From Certhia americana (Eukaryota; Chordata; Aves; Passeriformes; Certhiidae): DNA of 64,000 nt. Position numbers and translations under genes: made by a program. The notes beneath the pieces are model-generated. The model was not told the DNA's origin and searched no databases. It saw only the letters and a list, made by a program, of their open reading frames with translations. Shown here in pieces: positions 26,530-37,328 of the stretch (position 1 is its first letter; the number at the start of each line of letters is the position of its first letter). The stretch spans positions 1-64,000 of the forward strand of contig JAGMWU010000130.1 of NCBI GenBank assembly GCA_018697195.1. The letters run 5' to 3'.

Positions 26530-28207
26530 TCTTTATATATTTTAGAGACCTCATCTTGTCAGGCTTACCTGAATTCTAACATTTTGCTGCTTCTGCTTCA
26601 CAGAATCTGATATTGATGCTGCTACTGCAATGATGCTGTTAAATACTTCCATTCAACAGGGGATGCTGGACTGTAAGCATAAGCCATTTTACTCTTGTTT
26701 TTCTTCTCTACTCAGTAACTAAATACTTTCCCTATAAAATATCAAGAAACAAGTATGGTCTAGTTCCCAAACAGTAAGAGTAGTCAAGAAGTAATTCTGG
26801 TTTAATTATTCTTTCAGCTAGTATTACAAGAGTTTTATTAGAAGAAGCCTTTTTTTTTTCTTTTTCCAATTAATTTTGATTTTTTTTCTGCAAAGTTCTA
26901 TCCCTGACCTCTCTGTGCTAGATAGTAAGAAGAGTTTCTTGGCTACTTCTCTGTTGAAACCTTGGGCATAGAGAATTTCAGAATTTCTGTGCTGACAGGG
27001 AATGATTCTCCAAGGTACACTGCATTTGACCTGAGGCCTTGGGAAAGGCTTCCAAAACTGAGTGATAGCACTGAGTCTGTGAGTGTGTAGTTGAATAGAA
27101 GTGTGTTATATCACAAGGTGAGAAATTCAGAATTTAATGTGGTGGGTTAAAATAATATATCTGTAACAAGATGGAGGGTTTAGGGTGTAGTCTTCTCCTT
27201 CTCCTTTACGTGTTTGGGTGGTGTTGTGTGATTGGATGGAAAAATCTGCAGTGCAGGACATGGTGGTTAGTTATTGGGTTAGAAGTTAAAATAAATTAGT
27301 TAGCATCTTATAATTGGGTAGTTTAGGCTTAAAGGACCTTGAAGGCATAACTCTACTCCAGTTTTGCTCTGTTAACTTAACATGTAGAAGCACCCACGGT
27401 CAGTGAGGCTGTAACTGAGATAAGGAACAATAAACCTCGGAGTCTGAGCAAGAGTTCTGTCTCTCTCGCTTTTAATCCTGACCCTGAGAAGAAGAACGTG
27501 GTAAAGCGAAGGGGTTTGCCACACTTCTCTGTTCCTCTAGCTCTTAGCTGAGACGAGGTGCTGACTGTTGTCTGCTGTGGGTGACAGTAGACGGGCACAT
27601 CGTGGCTTTCAATGCCGCAATTCAGTTCCCACTGCGGCGTGCTAGTGGTGCAATGCTCACCGGGGCATTTGCCTACTGACGCGTCCCGTTGTCCACAGGT
27701 GAGAAACCTCAGCCTCTGAAGACACCCAGGAAGAGGAGCTACGGCAGCGCCTTCAGTGCCCCCAGCTCGGTGAGCCTGCAGGAAAGCGACTCGGCGGCCG
27801 CCAGCATCGACCCGAGCGAGGACCACAACTACAGCGCCAGCAGCATGGGCCCGCAGCGCTGCGCCTCCCGCTCCAGCGTGTCCTCCCTGTCCTCCCTGGA
27901 CGAGGTCTACGAGTTCATCTCCAAGAGCAGCCGCGACGGCAGCGAGGGCTTTCACAGCGAGGTGGACACGGATGGGGACTATGAAGACGATCCCCTGGGA
28001 GACAGTGGTTATGCTTCCCAGCCTTGCGTGGATACCTCTGAGGAGAGTCAGCCCAGCGAGAAAGTACTCGAGGAGCTGTGCCAGGAGATCGATGAGGAGC
28101 TGAAGGAAGCAGCAGGGTCTCTGCTCCACCTTGCTGGCATCCAAACGTGCTTGAGTTCCTTAATAAGTACTGCAAAGACCCACTGTCACAAGCAGAGGAA
28201 AAAATAA
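13020..28207 (+). CDS. FOXN2: FOXN2, forkhead box N2 transcription factor (5 coding exons)
   Basis: The CDS is 13020-13556, 19894-20018, 23644-23708, 26604-26672 and 27699-28207 joined: 1,305 nt, 434 residues plus stop, close to the length of human FOXN2 (about 431). Every junction is GT-AG and in phase. Residues 59-75 carry the FOXN2/3 N-terminal motif [17 protein letters not shown]. The forkhead domain spans about 111-207, opening with [16 protein letters not shown], with recognition helix [15 protein letters not shown] at 156-170. The first exon junction cuts the wing, just before VNGKGSLW. The tail has a basic PRKRSYG patch (275-281), the acidic [13 protein letters not shown] block (362-374), the conserved [19 protein letters not shown] segment (395-413) and a terminal basic KQRKK, a possible nuclear signal. 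The family is nuclear and binds forkhead (RYAAAYA) and, for FOXN2/3, GACGC-type sites. FOXN3 was considered and rejected: its insert between forkhead and tail is longer. Met1 has a poor start context (T at -3); Met7 at 13038 is better (G at -3). Confidence 0.96.
13557..19893 (+). other. FOXN2: FOXN2 intron 2 (6.3 kb)
   Basis: Bounded by GTGAGA and TTCGTTGCAG. Scattered short ORFs carry no domain. A poly-T-rich patch lies near 15660-15690. I see no coding exon, RNA gene or recognisable transposon. Confidence 0.65.
19894..20018 (+). CDS. FOXN2: FOXN2 exon 3 (forkhead wing)
   Basis: 125 nt coding residues 180-220 plus two bases of codon 221. It starts [18 protein letters not shown], the end of the forkhead domain, then [13 protein letters not shown] and a Pro-rich TPPASPP stretch. 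The acceptor is CGTTGCAG and the donor CAG/GTAGGT. Confidence 0.95.
20311..20334. repeat. 9-bp perfect hairpin in intron 3
   Basis: Arms CTTAGGTCC (20311-20319) and GGACCTAAG (20326-20334) pair perfectly over a 6-nt loop. Related AGGACCT and CCTAGGA words lie on both sides (20285-20345), which suggests small local duplications. Function unknown. Confidence 0.6.
21478..21625 (-). mobile_element. Degenerate CR1 LINE 3' fragment
   Basis: Read on the + strand it follows the reverse complement of a CR1 tail: GAAGGGACCTCTGGATC, then GGCAGGGTGTTCACAGCC, then a GACCAG...TTCTCCAGGGTCTCC block. Divergence is high and the edges are approximate. The clearer copy at 40095 supports the reading. Confidence 0.55.
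23644..23708 (+). CDS. FOXN2: FOXN2 exon 4
   Basis: 65 nt completing Ser221 and coding residues 222-242 ([21 protein letters not shown]), which resemble the SPHYLSSV...LK segment of mammalian FOXN2. The donor is AAAG/GTAAAC. The acceptor is CAGTAG: use of the CAG adds one Ser relative to use of the TAG, both in frame. Confidence 0.9.
23709..26603 (+). other. FOXN2: FOXN2 intron 4 (2.9 kb)
   Basis: Contains a TA microsatellite (26494-26525) ending 78 bp before the next acceptor. No other supported feature was seen. Confidence 0.6.
26494..26525. repeat. TA microsatellite before FOXN2 exon 5
   Basis: About 16 uninterrupted AT/TA dinucleotides, preceded by AAATAAATAA. They lie in the branch-point-distal part of intron 4. 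Confidence 0.85.
26604..26672 (+). CDS. FOXN2: FOXN2 exon 5
   Basis: 69 nt completing Glu243 and coding 244-265 ([22 protein letters not shown]) plus the first base of Cys266. The ESDIDAA(A/T)AMMLLNT segment is a hallmark of FOXN2/FOXN3. The acceptor is TTCACAG and the donor GACT/GTAAGC. Confidence 0.95.
26673..27698 (+). other. FOXN2: FOXN2 intron 5 (1.0 kb)
   Basis: Holds a probable solo LTR in its 3' half, then about 170 bp of unusually CpG-rich sequence leading to the GTCCACAG acceptor, which has a weak polypyrimidine tract. Confidence 0.65.
27138..27525 (+). mobile_element. Probable solo LTR of an avian endogenous retrovirus
   Basis: Starts TGTGGTGGGTTA, an LTR-like 5' end. It then shows the expected U3-R-U5 order: an A/T-rich promoter-like TCTTATAATTGG near 27306, a polyadenylation signal AATAAA (about 27429-27434), and then a GAGTCTGAGCAAGAG...CTCTCTCGC stretch typical of R-U5. 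A CA end near 27525 is a guess: I found no convincing target-site duplication, so the 3' edge may lie further on. No gag, pol or env coding remains. The identity rests on pattern recognition without database support. Confidence 0.5.
27699..28207 (+). CDS. FOXN2: FOXN2 exon 6 (C-terminus and stop)
   Basis: The first two bases complete Cys266; 168 further residues follow to TAA at 28205-28207. The exon carries PRKRSYG, the Ser-rich [10 protein letters not shown]...[16 protein letters not shown] region, the acidic [13 protein letters not shown] block and the [11 protein letters not shown] tail. The first half is very GC-rich at third positions, unlike exons 3-5. Confidence 0.95.
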
Positions 28208-31200
28208 TACGTTTGTCAGTGTTGAATATATACATATATTTTTTTTAATTGTGGCAATACTCTTCTACTTTTGCCCTTCACAAGGGAGATCAAAGCCATA
28301 AGAGGACTCACTGCTTTTTTTTTTTTTTCTTTTGGCGCAAACTATAATTTAGCCATTTATTTTGAAATCGCCACCTAAAAAGAAAATACTGAATCTTCTC
28401 AAATTAGAAGATATGCATGACTTGTGAAAACCCAAAAGCATAATTCCTAATGATCACTTTTAATTTTTTTTTTCCTTTTCAGTAGTTGACTTTATGTTTT
28501 TTCAGAGATATGTTTGTTCAGATGCACACTGTGGATCATATTTGCATCTCTGCCAGCACCATCTGCAGAGGTGAATTTTATTCTGTCTAAGGGCTCTGAC
28601 TTCCATGTAAAGGATTCAAATTCATTTTGCAATAAGAGAATCTCCTTATAGTTCCTAGACATCCTTCAGCCAAAAAATGTTTTTTGTGGTATGTTCAGTT
28701 TAACCCTATTTTTCTTTTAAAATCAGTGGTGATTACTTACATCTTCCTGTAGATGATGCCTTTTTTTCCTCTTTTTTTTTAATTTTCTGTTTGAAAATGG
28801 GTAAGCAGTTCTGTTGGAGTGGGTTTTAACAGTACTGTACATACAAGGATGCCTTAAGTATGTTGCAGAATTGTATACAGCTATCCAAGGTCATCTTTCC
28901 TGTTGCTGAAAAGTAGCATGATGTGCCATAAATGTTCTCACCAACGTGAAGCTACAGCTTCCACCAGGTGTTGGGCAAACTGGGTGAAAATTAGGAGCAG
29001 AGCCACTTAGAAAACCAATGTCCACTGTTGAAAACAGTGCTGGATTCAGCCAAAAGTTAACCTTTCCCTAAGGGAGTATTTTCCTGGCTATTTTGAATGC
29101 CTTTCTTAGACTAGTGTGAGGTTTTTTGCCCCTTTTTTCTTTCTCTTTTTTTTTTTCTTGTCAGTCTCTTCATGAATGCTGTCCTAACCTGTCTACTTCC
29201 AATGCAAACACAGCCATGCTGCTGAAGGTCTGTTGCTCTGAGGGCCCTTTCCAGTGCCTCTTGAAGACAACGGTGGTGCTCCTGCTGACTCAATGGCTGT
29301 TGGATCAAGCCTGAAATATTCGAGGTTCTTTGTGTTTTGGAATTTAAAGCACAAACACTAGGAGAGGGGGAAAAAAATAGTTGTTATGGTAGTCTTTTGG
29401 GGTTTTGGTTTTTGGGTTTTTTTTTTCTCAATTCAGTTTTCAGAATGATCTGTTATATTTCTTGAAAGGGAAGGAAAATACTCTGCTTCATTCCTGCTTT
29501 GTGGGAGCACCTGTTAGCCTACACCTGTAAGAGGGCAATGTGTGTGCAGACATGTGTATGTGTGTTCTGGCTATCACAAGTGCTGCATTAGCCAATTAGA
29601 TCTGATATTGGATGTGTTAATGGTGGGTAGTAGGGGTAAAACTCACCATTTGAAGAAAAATTAATTACCAAGGCAGTGGTTCATAGGATTTCAGGAGCTG
29701 AAGATGCGAATGCTTGGTGGAACTGCTTCTTCTTGCTTATGGGTTGCTTTTGAACTCTCGTGGAAAACCATAAAGGGCAGAGCTTGTGTCAATGTGAAAA
29801 GGAGGCTTCAGATACACAGAATTGCTGTGAGCAGCCTGAGGTTTTGCTCAGTGCCGTGATTTCAGTTCCACACTGTTGAAGAGGGGTGCTGTCTGGCTCC
29901 TGCTGAAGTGCTTGCAGCTTTCTGTAGCTTTCAGTGAAAGCTGGATCAAGGTCCAGGTATTCTGGAAGGTGTGTTCATAGTCAGCTCCGTGGTTTGATTT
30001 GGTTCTGAATTGTTTTTTGCCTCAGATAAAATTTGAGGAGGTTAATACTTACTGGGAGTGTGGCTGTGCTGCTGTTAACCCTGAAGTTGGTGACGATGAC
30101 TTCAGCATATCTGAAGGACTGGGATGCTGACAATGCATTTAATCACCATATGCAATGACCATTGAGAGCCAGTTACTAGCCAGCAGTTAGTAGTGAAAGC
30201 TGCATCCCATCCATCCTTGGATGCTGGGAGAACTGGAACTGTGGAAGGGGGGAGCAGTCGCAGCCTTTCCCTGGGACACAGAGCGGTGCAGCAGGGCCGT
30301 GCTCTTCCTGCTCTTCCTGCTTTGCTGTCTTCCCTCTCTGCTTGCAAAGGGGAAGGCAGATGAGCTGTGCCCTTGCCCTGTTCCACCGTGTTGTCCCAGG
30401 CCTCTGCCTGCATGTTTGGCAGCAAAGGCCGACAGCTCAGTTGTGGAACACCTCTCTTGGCAGTGGGAGAAGAGCTGCCCTTCCTTTCTCTTACATATCT
30501 GTTGGGTTCGGGTTCGTTTGCCACCTCAGTTAGAGACCCTGGTGTATATAGTATAAATGGAGTATAATTAAAAGTTATTTTCATTGTTGGGCTTTGGGTT
30601 TTTTAGTGACATATGTAAAATGTTGATGCCAATGGTTGACTTGGATACATTTTGGCAAGAAAAGTATTAATGAACCACATTCAGTTCTTTAAATGCAGTG
30701 AATAAGTGTATGAGACCTGTGTTCATGGGAGGTTGCTCTGTTCAGGGTAAATCACAGGTGATGTGATTACTGTACAAACCTATACTGGCTTTTCAGATTC
30801 TAGTCCTAAATTACTGATCTGCAGAAGTCACATCAAATGTTTTTAAATCCAGCTGTAAAACGGAAGTTGTGTGGTTTGCAGCTTTTCATCAGCCTGAAAA
30901 GTACAAGCTTTAATTAAAGCAAAGTATACTCATACACGTTAATAATGGTGTGGTCAAAATATTTATTGAAAAGAAAAGGTAGAATATTTTAAATGTTGCA
31001 CCTGCTATTTTATCTTAAAGCACATTCTTCACACCTAACTGCCAGTGCCATTATCAAGTCTGTTTTATAAATGTACATTTCTTCAAACTAAAAAGTGCAT
31101 AATTAAAAGTATTATGTTACTGCCATATAGTGATATAAAACATTTTATAATTGCCAATTCATTGTAACTATTATTTATTTAAAAGTGAATTGTAAGAATG

Positions 31201-31490
31201 CTTTCTGATCAAACGAACCAGAGTTGTTTTTAAACCATTCCCGTTAGCTTGTTTCTAATGTAGCATAAGCAATGTCCTTGGGTTTGTTTAGAATACTTTT
31301 GCCAGTAGGTGACCAATTCTAACCCTTTTTCCTCTGGTTTAGTCCTTTACCCGTTTTAAAGACGATTTACGAAAGTTTAGTTTTTTGTATGCTAATCTCT
31401 GTTAATTAAAATGTTTATAAATTTTATTTTTACCAAAGAGATGCAATTCATTATGACAAAATATTGCAGAATAAACTTTGTTTTATAACA
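28208..31490 (+). other. FOXN2: FOXN2 3' UTR (long, AT-rich)
   Basis: About 3.3 kb without a coding exon follows the stop. It carries two full Pumilio sites (TGTACATA 28836-28843, TGTATATA 30543-30550), an AU-rich nonamer TTATTTATT (31171-31179), and candidate polyadenylation signals ATTAAA (30567-30572) and AATAAA (31470-31475). The end at about 31490 is inferred from the last strong signal before the sequence loses UTR character. A shorter isoform ending near 30590 is plausible because a G/T-rich stretch follows the first signal. Confidence 0.6.
31470..31475 (+). terminator. FOXN2: Likely distal polyadenylation signal of FOXN2
   Basis: Canonical AATAAA, followed after about 20 nt by a T/G-rich element (TTTGTGACTTTTCTG). 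Another AATAAA sits at 31546-31551 and one at 32463-32468; either could be an alternative end. Confidence 0.5.
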
Positions 31491-32865
31491 TTTGTGACTT
31501 TTCTGCCCACATTTTTCATTCAGGTGATCAAAGGGGCTTTTCTAAAATAAACAGCATTGCAAACAGAAAGCACTGTGTTCTCTCTTTGTCTGCAGACCCT
31601 GGCTCTGGTCTCAGATGGTGCTGAATATTCCACCTTCCCGTTTAAACTTCTTCCACGAGACTGGACTAGTGTTAAAAGCCCAATGTGTGATTTGTTGTGG
31701 GTTGGGTAAGATGTTTGCATGCATGTGGAAGTCATCTGTGAAATATCTATCAGTCCATAGCAGGATTTACTTACAGTCACATCCATAGCTGACCCCTAAT
31801 GTTTGAAGGGCATCTAGTTAAGGCCAAGGTTTCACTCTCTAACCTGGAACCTAAGGAATGTTTTGACATCTTAGTAATTGCTGAAACACTACTGCCTAAC
31901 TTCTGCCCTCCTGTGCAAAGCACTTGTTTAAACAGAAATAACTTGAGTCTTTTGCTGATGAAACATCTGTGATTATTTGCTGTTCTGTGCCTGTATTGCT
32001 GTGACCAAATTGCTTGGATGAGACTCAAAAGATCAACAGCCTAGTACAGGACAGGTAATTTAAAAAATGAGTCCCTGGATAAAGCAGCATAGGTCTTGTT
32101 TGGGGTGGTTTTTTTCAGTGTTTACTTTCTCTAGATAATGATTTATGACATCTGTTGGTTCTTTATACAGGAGGCCTTAAGGAAAGCACACAGGTGGGAA
32201 AAACCCCAGTTACTAACAGGAATAATATTCCCCATCCCATTTGGATACCTCAGCTTGCTGCTCCTGGGCCAGCTTTTCTTTCAAATGCACACATGGTGTG
32301 TGCCCTTCCAGTGCCCAAGAGGCACAAGCACCAGAGGAGGAAAACAAGATGTGACATGATGTTTATCTCTATTAAAAGCAGACATTGGTCTATCTCTTGT
32401 ATTTTTATTTGTTTAACCCACTGGTATTGCTGAGTTAAGCTTGCTCTCCAGGATCTGATGACAATAAAACTTTCTCAGTACTTCAAGTGATAACAGCAGA
32501 TGTTAACAAAGACTTGTTTTATTGCCGTATGTAACAAAATTTAAATTACGCATTACAGAATATATGTGCACTATTAAGATATTTGATTTAGTGTTCATCT
32601 TAATAGACTAATAAGAGGACAACTCCTCTAATTAGTTTGGACAAAATCACAGCCATGTATCACATGTTAATGATACCTTTCTAATTGTTATTCACTATAT
32701 TATTCTGAGAACCTTGAGCTCGTTGTTAAATTTCCCAGGAGTGTTTTCCTCTGTTATGACTTTGCTGGAAATTATCCTCTGTATGGAGCCACAACTCTCA
32801 AAATAAACCATTAACTGAAGCAATTATGCACTTACACCAGCTGTATTTTAAGGACAGTTGTTGAA

Positions 32866-32882
32866 TAATTATATATATATTT

Positions 32883-32916
<34 letters not shown>

Positions 32917-32925
32917 AGATATATT
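32866..32925. repeat. TA microsatellite, intergenic
   Basis: Near-continuous TA dinucleotides with a few T and A interruptions. Confidence 0.85.
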
Positions 32926-35900
32926 TGGAAAAACTGGCCATCTAAATTTTACACCATGGACTATTGTTATTTTTTAACAGGTTTTGAGGTTACAGGTACC
33001 TGTAAGTGTTCTTATTTTGAGTAGTCTGAGTGAATACATGTAGCTTAGAGATAATTACATAGTAGCTCAGCAATGCTGTTACTGTGAACTGTCCCAGCAT
33101 ATTTAGCTGTAAAAATCTTCCGTGTTTTTACCCATGAAGGTGGTTCTCATATCTGGGAAGGGGAAGCAATATCACCTCTGCTTGAATTTTCAGTCTTCAG
33201 GTTGATTGGGTTTTTTTTCTCCTCTTTCCTCCAGAAGGCTCCCCTGAAAGCTGCCTGCTCTTACCATTGCAAACTCCTTAGAGCTGACATAAAATTACTA
33301 CCTACCCTCTGCCAGGGTTCGTTTAAACAGCTCTTCGTTAAACAGCGGCGTGTTTGTTTTCCTATTGCATCAGTACAAAAGCAATCATTTCCCTCCTTAG
33401 ACTCTTGACTTGTTAAACAAACCAGAATTATTTGTTTTCCGTTTGGAAGACATGCTCTTCATTCCTCTTAACCACTTTTCTGTACCTCAGTCCCAGACTG
33501 AAGCCAACCTGCTGGCACGTGAATGAAAAGAGAGAAAGCCACTCTTCTAGAGTGCTTTTTTTTAAACCTGGCCTTAATATTTCCCTGTTTTTGCAGCACT
33601 CCTTCCTGCATGGCCTTTACCTGCTCATATGCAGTTGACTAATCCTATTATCAACTAATATGTCCCTATATTTGTTCTCCTTCATCACTGCCAAATGGTG
33701 AGGCCCCAGTCAGCAGGAAATTTGGTAGTTCATGACCTGGAAGTTGATTTAATGTGATCCATCATGATCATTGTGATCCCTCTTAGTGACCTTCCTGCTC
33801 ACCAGGAGCAACTTTTTGGCACAGCCTGCCCAAAATAAAGAAAAGGACCTATCTGCTCTCTCAGTGTTCAGAAAAGGACATCTAGTGTCCTAAACCTAGG
33901 TATGTCTCCTTGAGTGTTGTTTTTTTGCTGGTTTCCATTGTCTCCATTTCCTTGGTATCTTGACTCTCCAGGCCCTAATGGGCAGCATACTGGGTTGGAC
34001 TGAATACACAATTTCTGTATGCATTCCAGAGGTGCTTATAGCACCTCTCAGAATCTGTGTATTTTCATACTTAGAAATGCAGGATGGTTTATCATCTATC
34101 AGATGCTCAGATCTGATGCTCTGATGTGCTTATGTGCTATAGAGTTGCCAGGCAGGTGTTCAGAAAAATCCCTGTAGGTGCTTGTATGAACCTTAGCACA
34201 GCACTGCTTTGAAAAACAGGTTCTGTACCTCAAGGGCTTTTTTTGGTTTTTAATATATATTTAATTAACTTGGTATCTTGGTTCCTTACTAAAATCCAGT
34301 AGGTTTCCAGTTGTTACAAGCACTAAAATTAGCTCAGTGAACTGAATTTTCAGTTATTTTCAGTAAGGCTACGTTTTATTCTTTCTCACTGGCTTTGTGC
34401 ATGCTTTCTAAACTGCTGGTGGGGGTTTCCATGCTCGGAATACAGTCAGGCATCCACAAAAAGCATTTTGCTTTTCTTTTGGCTCTGAGTAATTTAAAAG
34501 ATGAAAACTCCACTTGTTGAGTTTGGCTGTGATGTGCTGGCCGACACGTCCCGCTGTTCTGCGCAGGCTCTTCCCTGGGTCAGGTGAGGTGTGGGCAAAG
34601 CTGAGCCATTCCAAAAGAGAAGATGTTCCCTTAAATCTCTGGGTATTAACATGAGTGCAATCCCGTTGGCTGCTACCTTCAAATATGATGTCACCTTGCC
34701 CCAATCACAGCCCATTTTCTGTGAGCGTGATGTGAACTCCCCAGAGAAGCATCCTCTGAGTGACAGCAGCATCCCGTGCGCCCGTTGCTAAGCGACAAGA
34801 TTCGGCTTTCAGCAGGATCTAATTTTAAAGTATTTAACCCTAGATCTGTCAAGGTTCATTATTTCCAGTGTGCTGGTTAATCCCTACTTGTTGGTGCCTA
34901 ACTTCACAAATGCCCTGCTCCTCATAGTGGTGCTGTTTTATTTATCACAGATAATGTCTCAGAACGAGGAGAAGCAAAAACGCCTCAGGTAGAGCTCAAT
35001 ACCAAATTTCATTTTAGCTCTGATCTAGACACAGAAACATGGGACACAATTAGAGGTGAAAATCCTGCATTGCTGTTCTGGGAATCTTCCTTTCTTTGCT
35101 GGCTTGTGCAAGTGGCTCACCCCTGCTTTCCTTCTAAGGAATGCTGGATTTCAAGTGAATGAGTGCTGGTGGCAGTAACAATTAAGCTTCAATTTTTAGT
35201 AATATTATGTGTCCTCTTATTTCTTGCTGTCTTTCATCAGGGTTAAGAAATTTGTTGTCTTACCCAAAGGCATTTGAAAAAAAATGATGTCATTTTGAAA
35301 TTTAAGGGGGTTTTAGTACTGCAAAGCTTTAATTCTTTTAAGTCATTACAGCTAATGATGAAGTTCTACAGAGAATTTTTGTTGGTGCTTTTTGTGGCTT
35401 TTTTTTAATAGTTATCTGCATTTTATTTCTTTACAAAATGTAGAGGCCTGGAATGCTACTCAGGTATTTTGCAAAAAAAAAAAAAAAGAAAAAAGAAAAA
35501 ATATATTTCTGCCCAGCTGTGTCATTCTGATTAATTACTACATGTCCCTGTAAGTGCACTCAAGTTCACTGCTGCCTTCTTAATGTGATATCACACTCAG
35601 CTGAGATAATGCTGCTGTAACTGGTCAGTATCATAACAACAACAAAAGAAAAAACACTGAGAACTGCACAAACCCTTCCTCCCCCCAAATGCAGTCGAGT
35701 TAAAAAAAATTAGATTATCCATATTTTAAATGCTACTATAATTCATCTCAGTCTCATAATCCTGCCTAGGATTCTTTCTCCTCCCATTTTTAGGGTTTAA
35801 AAGTGACACCACGCTGCTCCTTGTGCTGTCTCTCCATCCCAGTTCATACTAATCTGCAAAGACAAACCTGTCCCTGTCAAGGTGCTTTTTTCAGCAGTTG

Positions 35901-37018
35901 ATTTGATTGGGATGCTTTCCTGCTGCCTTTTAACCCTCCCTTCCTGTTACCATTCCCATCACTAGGCTCATGCTGCCCAAAAATCTGTTTATGGCTTTCT
36001 CCTCCTGCATGGTGTGTTGTGTCTTCTCCCTGTGCTGTCAGTGAGGAGCCCTTGCCCACATCTCCTCCATCCCTATTCTTTTTCCATCCCAGTCTTTACA
36101 CATCAAAGGCCTCATTTCAAAAGTCCACATTTTTCTCAGAGATACCACAAACCTTTTTAAAATAATAATAAAAATAGATCTCAAACAGGAATAGTTCTGA
36201 TTAAAACGTTCCCTGAACTCCTGGTAGATCTCCCAGCTCTCTCCTTTCTCTGCTCATGTGTCTGTCTCTGGAGAGAAGACAAACCCACGACATCTTAGCT
36301 GCAGTAGCAGCTCCAGGTCTGTGGATATTCCTTGCACGGGTAAGTCAGGACTTCTTTCCAAGGCTTGCAGATCTGTATCACAAGCGGCGTACATGAGAGA
36401 GCACCTACTTCTCACTCCATAATCTTCACAATGCTCCTCCTCCATTATTTCTTCTCTATGAAATCAAGCAATTTGTCTCTTGGGATTTAATGTATATTGC
36501 TTTGGCTTTTCTTTCTCCAAGAAAGAAAACATGCAAGACTCTGGAATTTCAGTGTGGGCAGTTCTAGCCAGGCTGAGGTTTCTCAGCCTTGGCTCCTGCA
36601 CATGTGAAGAAAAGCAAGAAATGAGGCTGTAGATGTACAGACATTCAACAAAAGATGGCAGAGCTAGGGAAGAGGTTTCATTTCCCTGGAGAGGGGGATT
36701 TCCACATTCAAAAAAAAAAAAAAAAAAATTAACCTAAACTTTTTGAGCTGTTACTAAGTTTTGCTGTGTTCTGGAGCGAGTATCAGTAAGGATTTGCTGT
36801 GAAGGGTTCCTGCTGTTGCACCCAGGGCTGGTATGTGTTGTACCCACGTGGAACGTGAGCTGCAAAGTTCAGCTCTGACTTATCACAGGCAGCTGCCTGC
36901 TCAGATTTTCCAACTTCTGTCCTCAGCAATTTCTTTCTGTACAAAGGCACCGCTCCCCTGGCCATGTGCACACGCTATAGATGACTCAAGCTATTTAACC
37001 TATGGGCTGGGAAGGGAC

Positions 37019-37042
37019 ATGAGAGAGAGAGAGAGAGAGAGA
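37019..37042. repeat. GA microsatellite, intergenic
   Basis: About 12 uninterrupted GA dinucleotides, a possible GAGA-type or triplex-forming purine tract. Confidence 0.85.
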
Positions 37043-37314
37043 AACTAATTCTCATTTCTATTTTTAAATGCTCTAGAAACACTGAAATTATGATAATGAA
37101 TAGAATCATAATAATTAAAGTGGTCCGTGAGGCACATTATCTGCACATACATATACCACTTTTTTTTTTATTTTTTTTACTCTTGCCTTTTTGTTATCAG
37201 AGCAATCAGGTTCTGACGAGGTGAAAGGTTGTTTGAAACGAGCAGTTTGTTACAGTCACCATGAGCAATAACGAGCGTGCGTTGTGAGCACACATCCTGC
37301 TGTTCAGACTTGCC

Positions 37315-37328
37315 GTTGCTACGATAAC
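37315..37328 (+). promoter_or_regulatory. X-box-like (RFX) motif, intergenic
   Basis: GTTGCTACGATAAC matches the RFX consensus GTTRCYANGGYAAC at 13 of 14 positions. The surrounding 250 bp (37200-37500) has more CpG than its neighbours, so it may be a small conserved enhancer. Motif evidence only. Confidence 0.35.

Noticed and set aside
27377..28144. 255-codon open frame on the minus strand
   Set aside because: The longest uninterrupted frame here, but it is the antisense shadow of GC-rich FOXN2 exon 6 continued into intron 5, and its low-complexity Ala/Val/Leu-rich protein matches nothing I recognise.
34784..34796. GTTGCTAAGCGAC as a further X-box
   Set aside because: One base short of the 14-mer and with a mismatch in the second half-site; too weak to list as a site.
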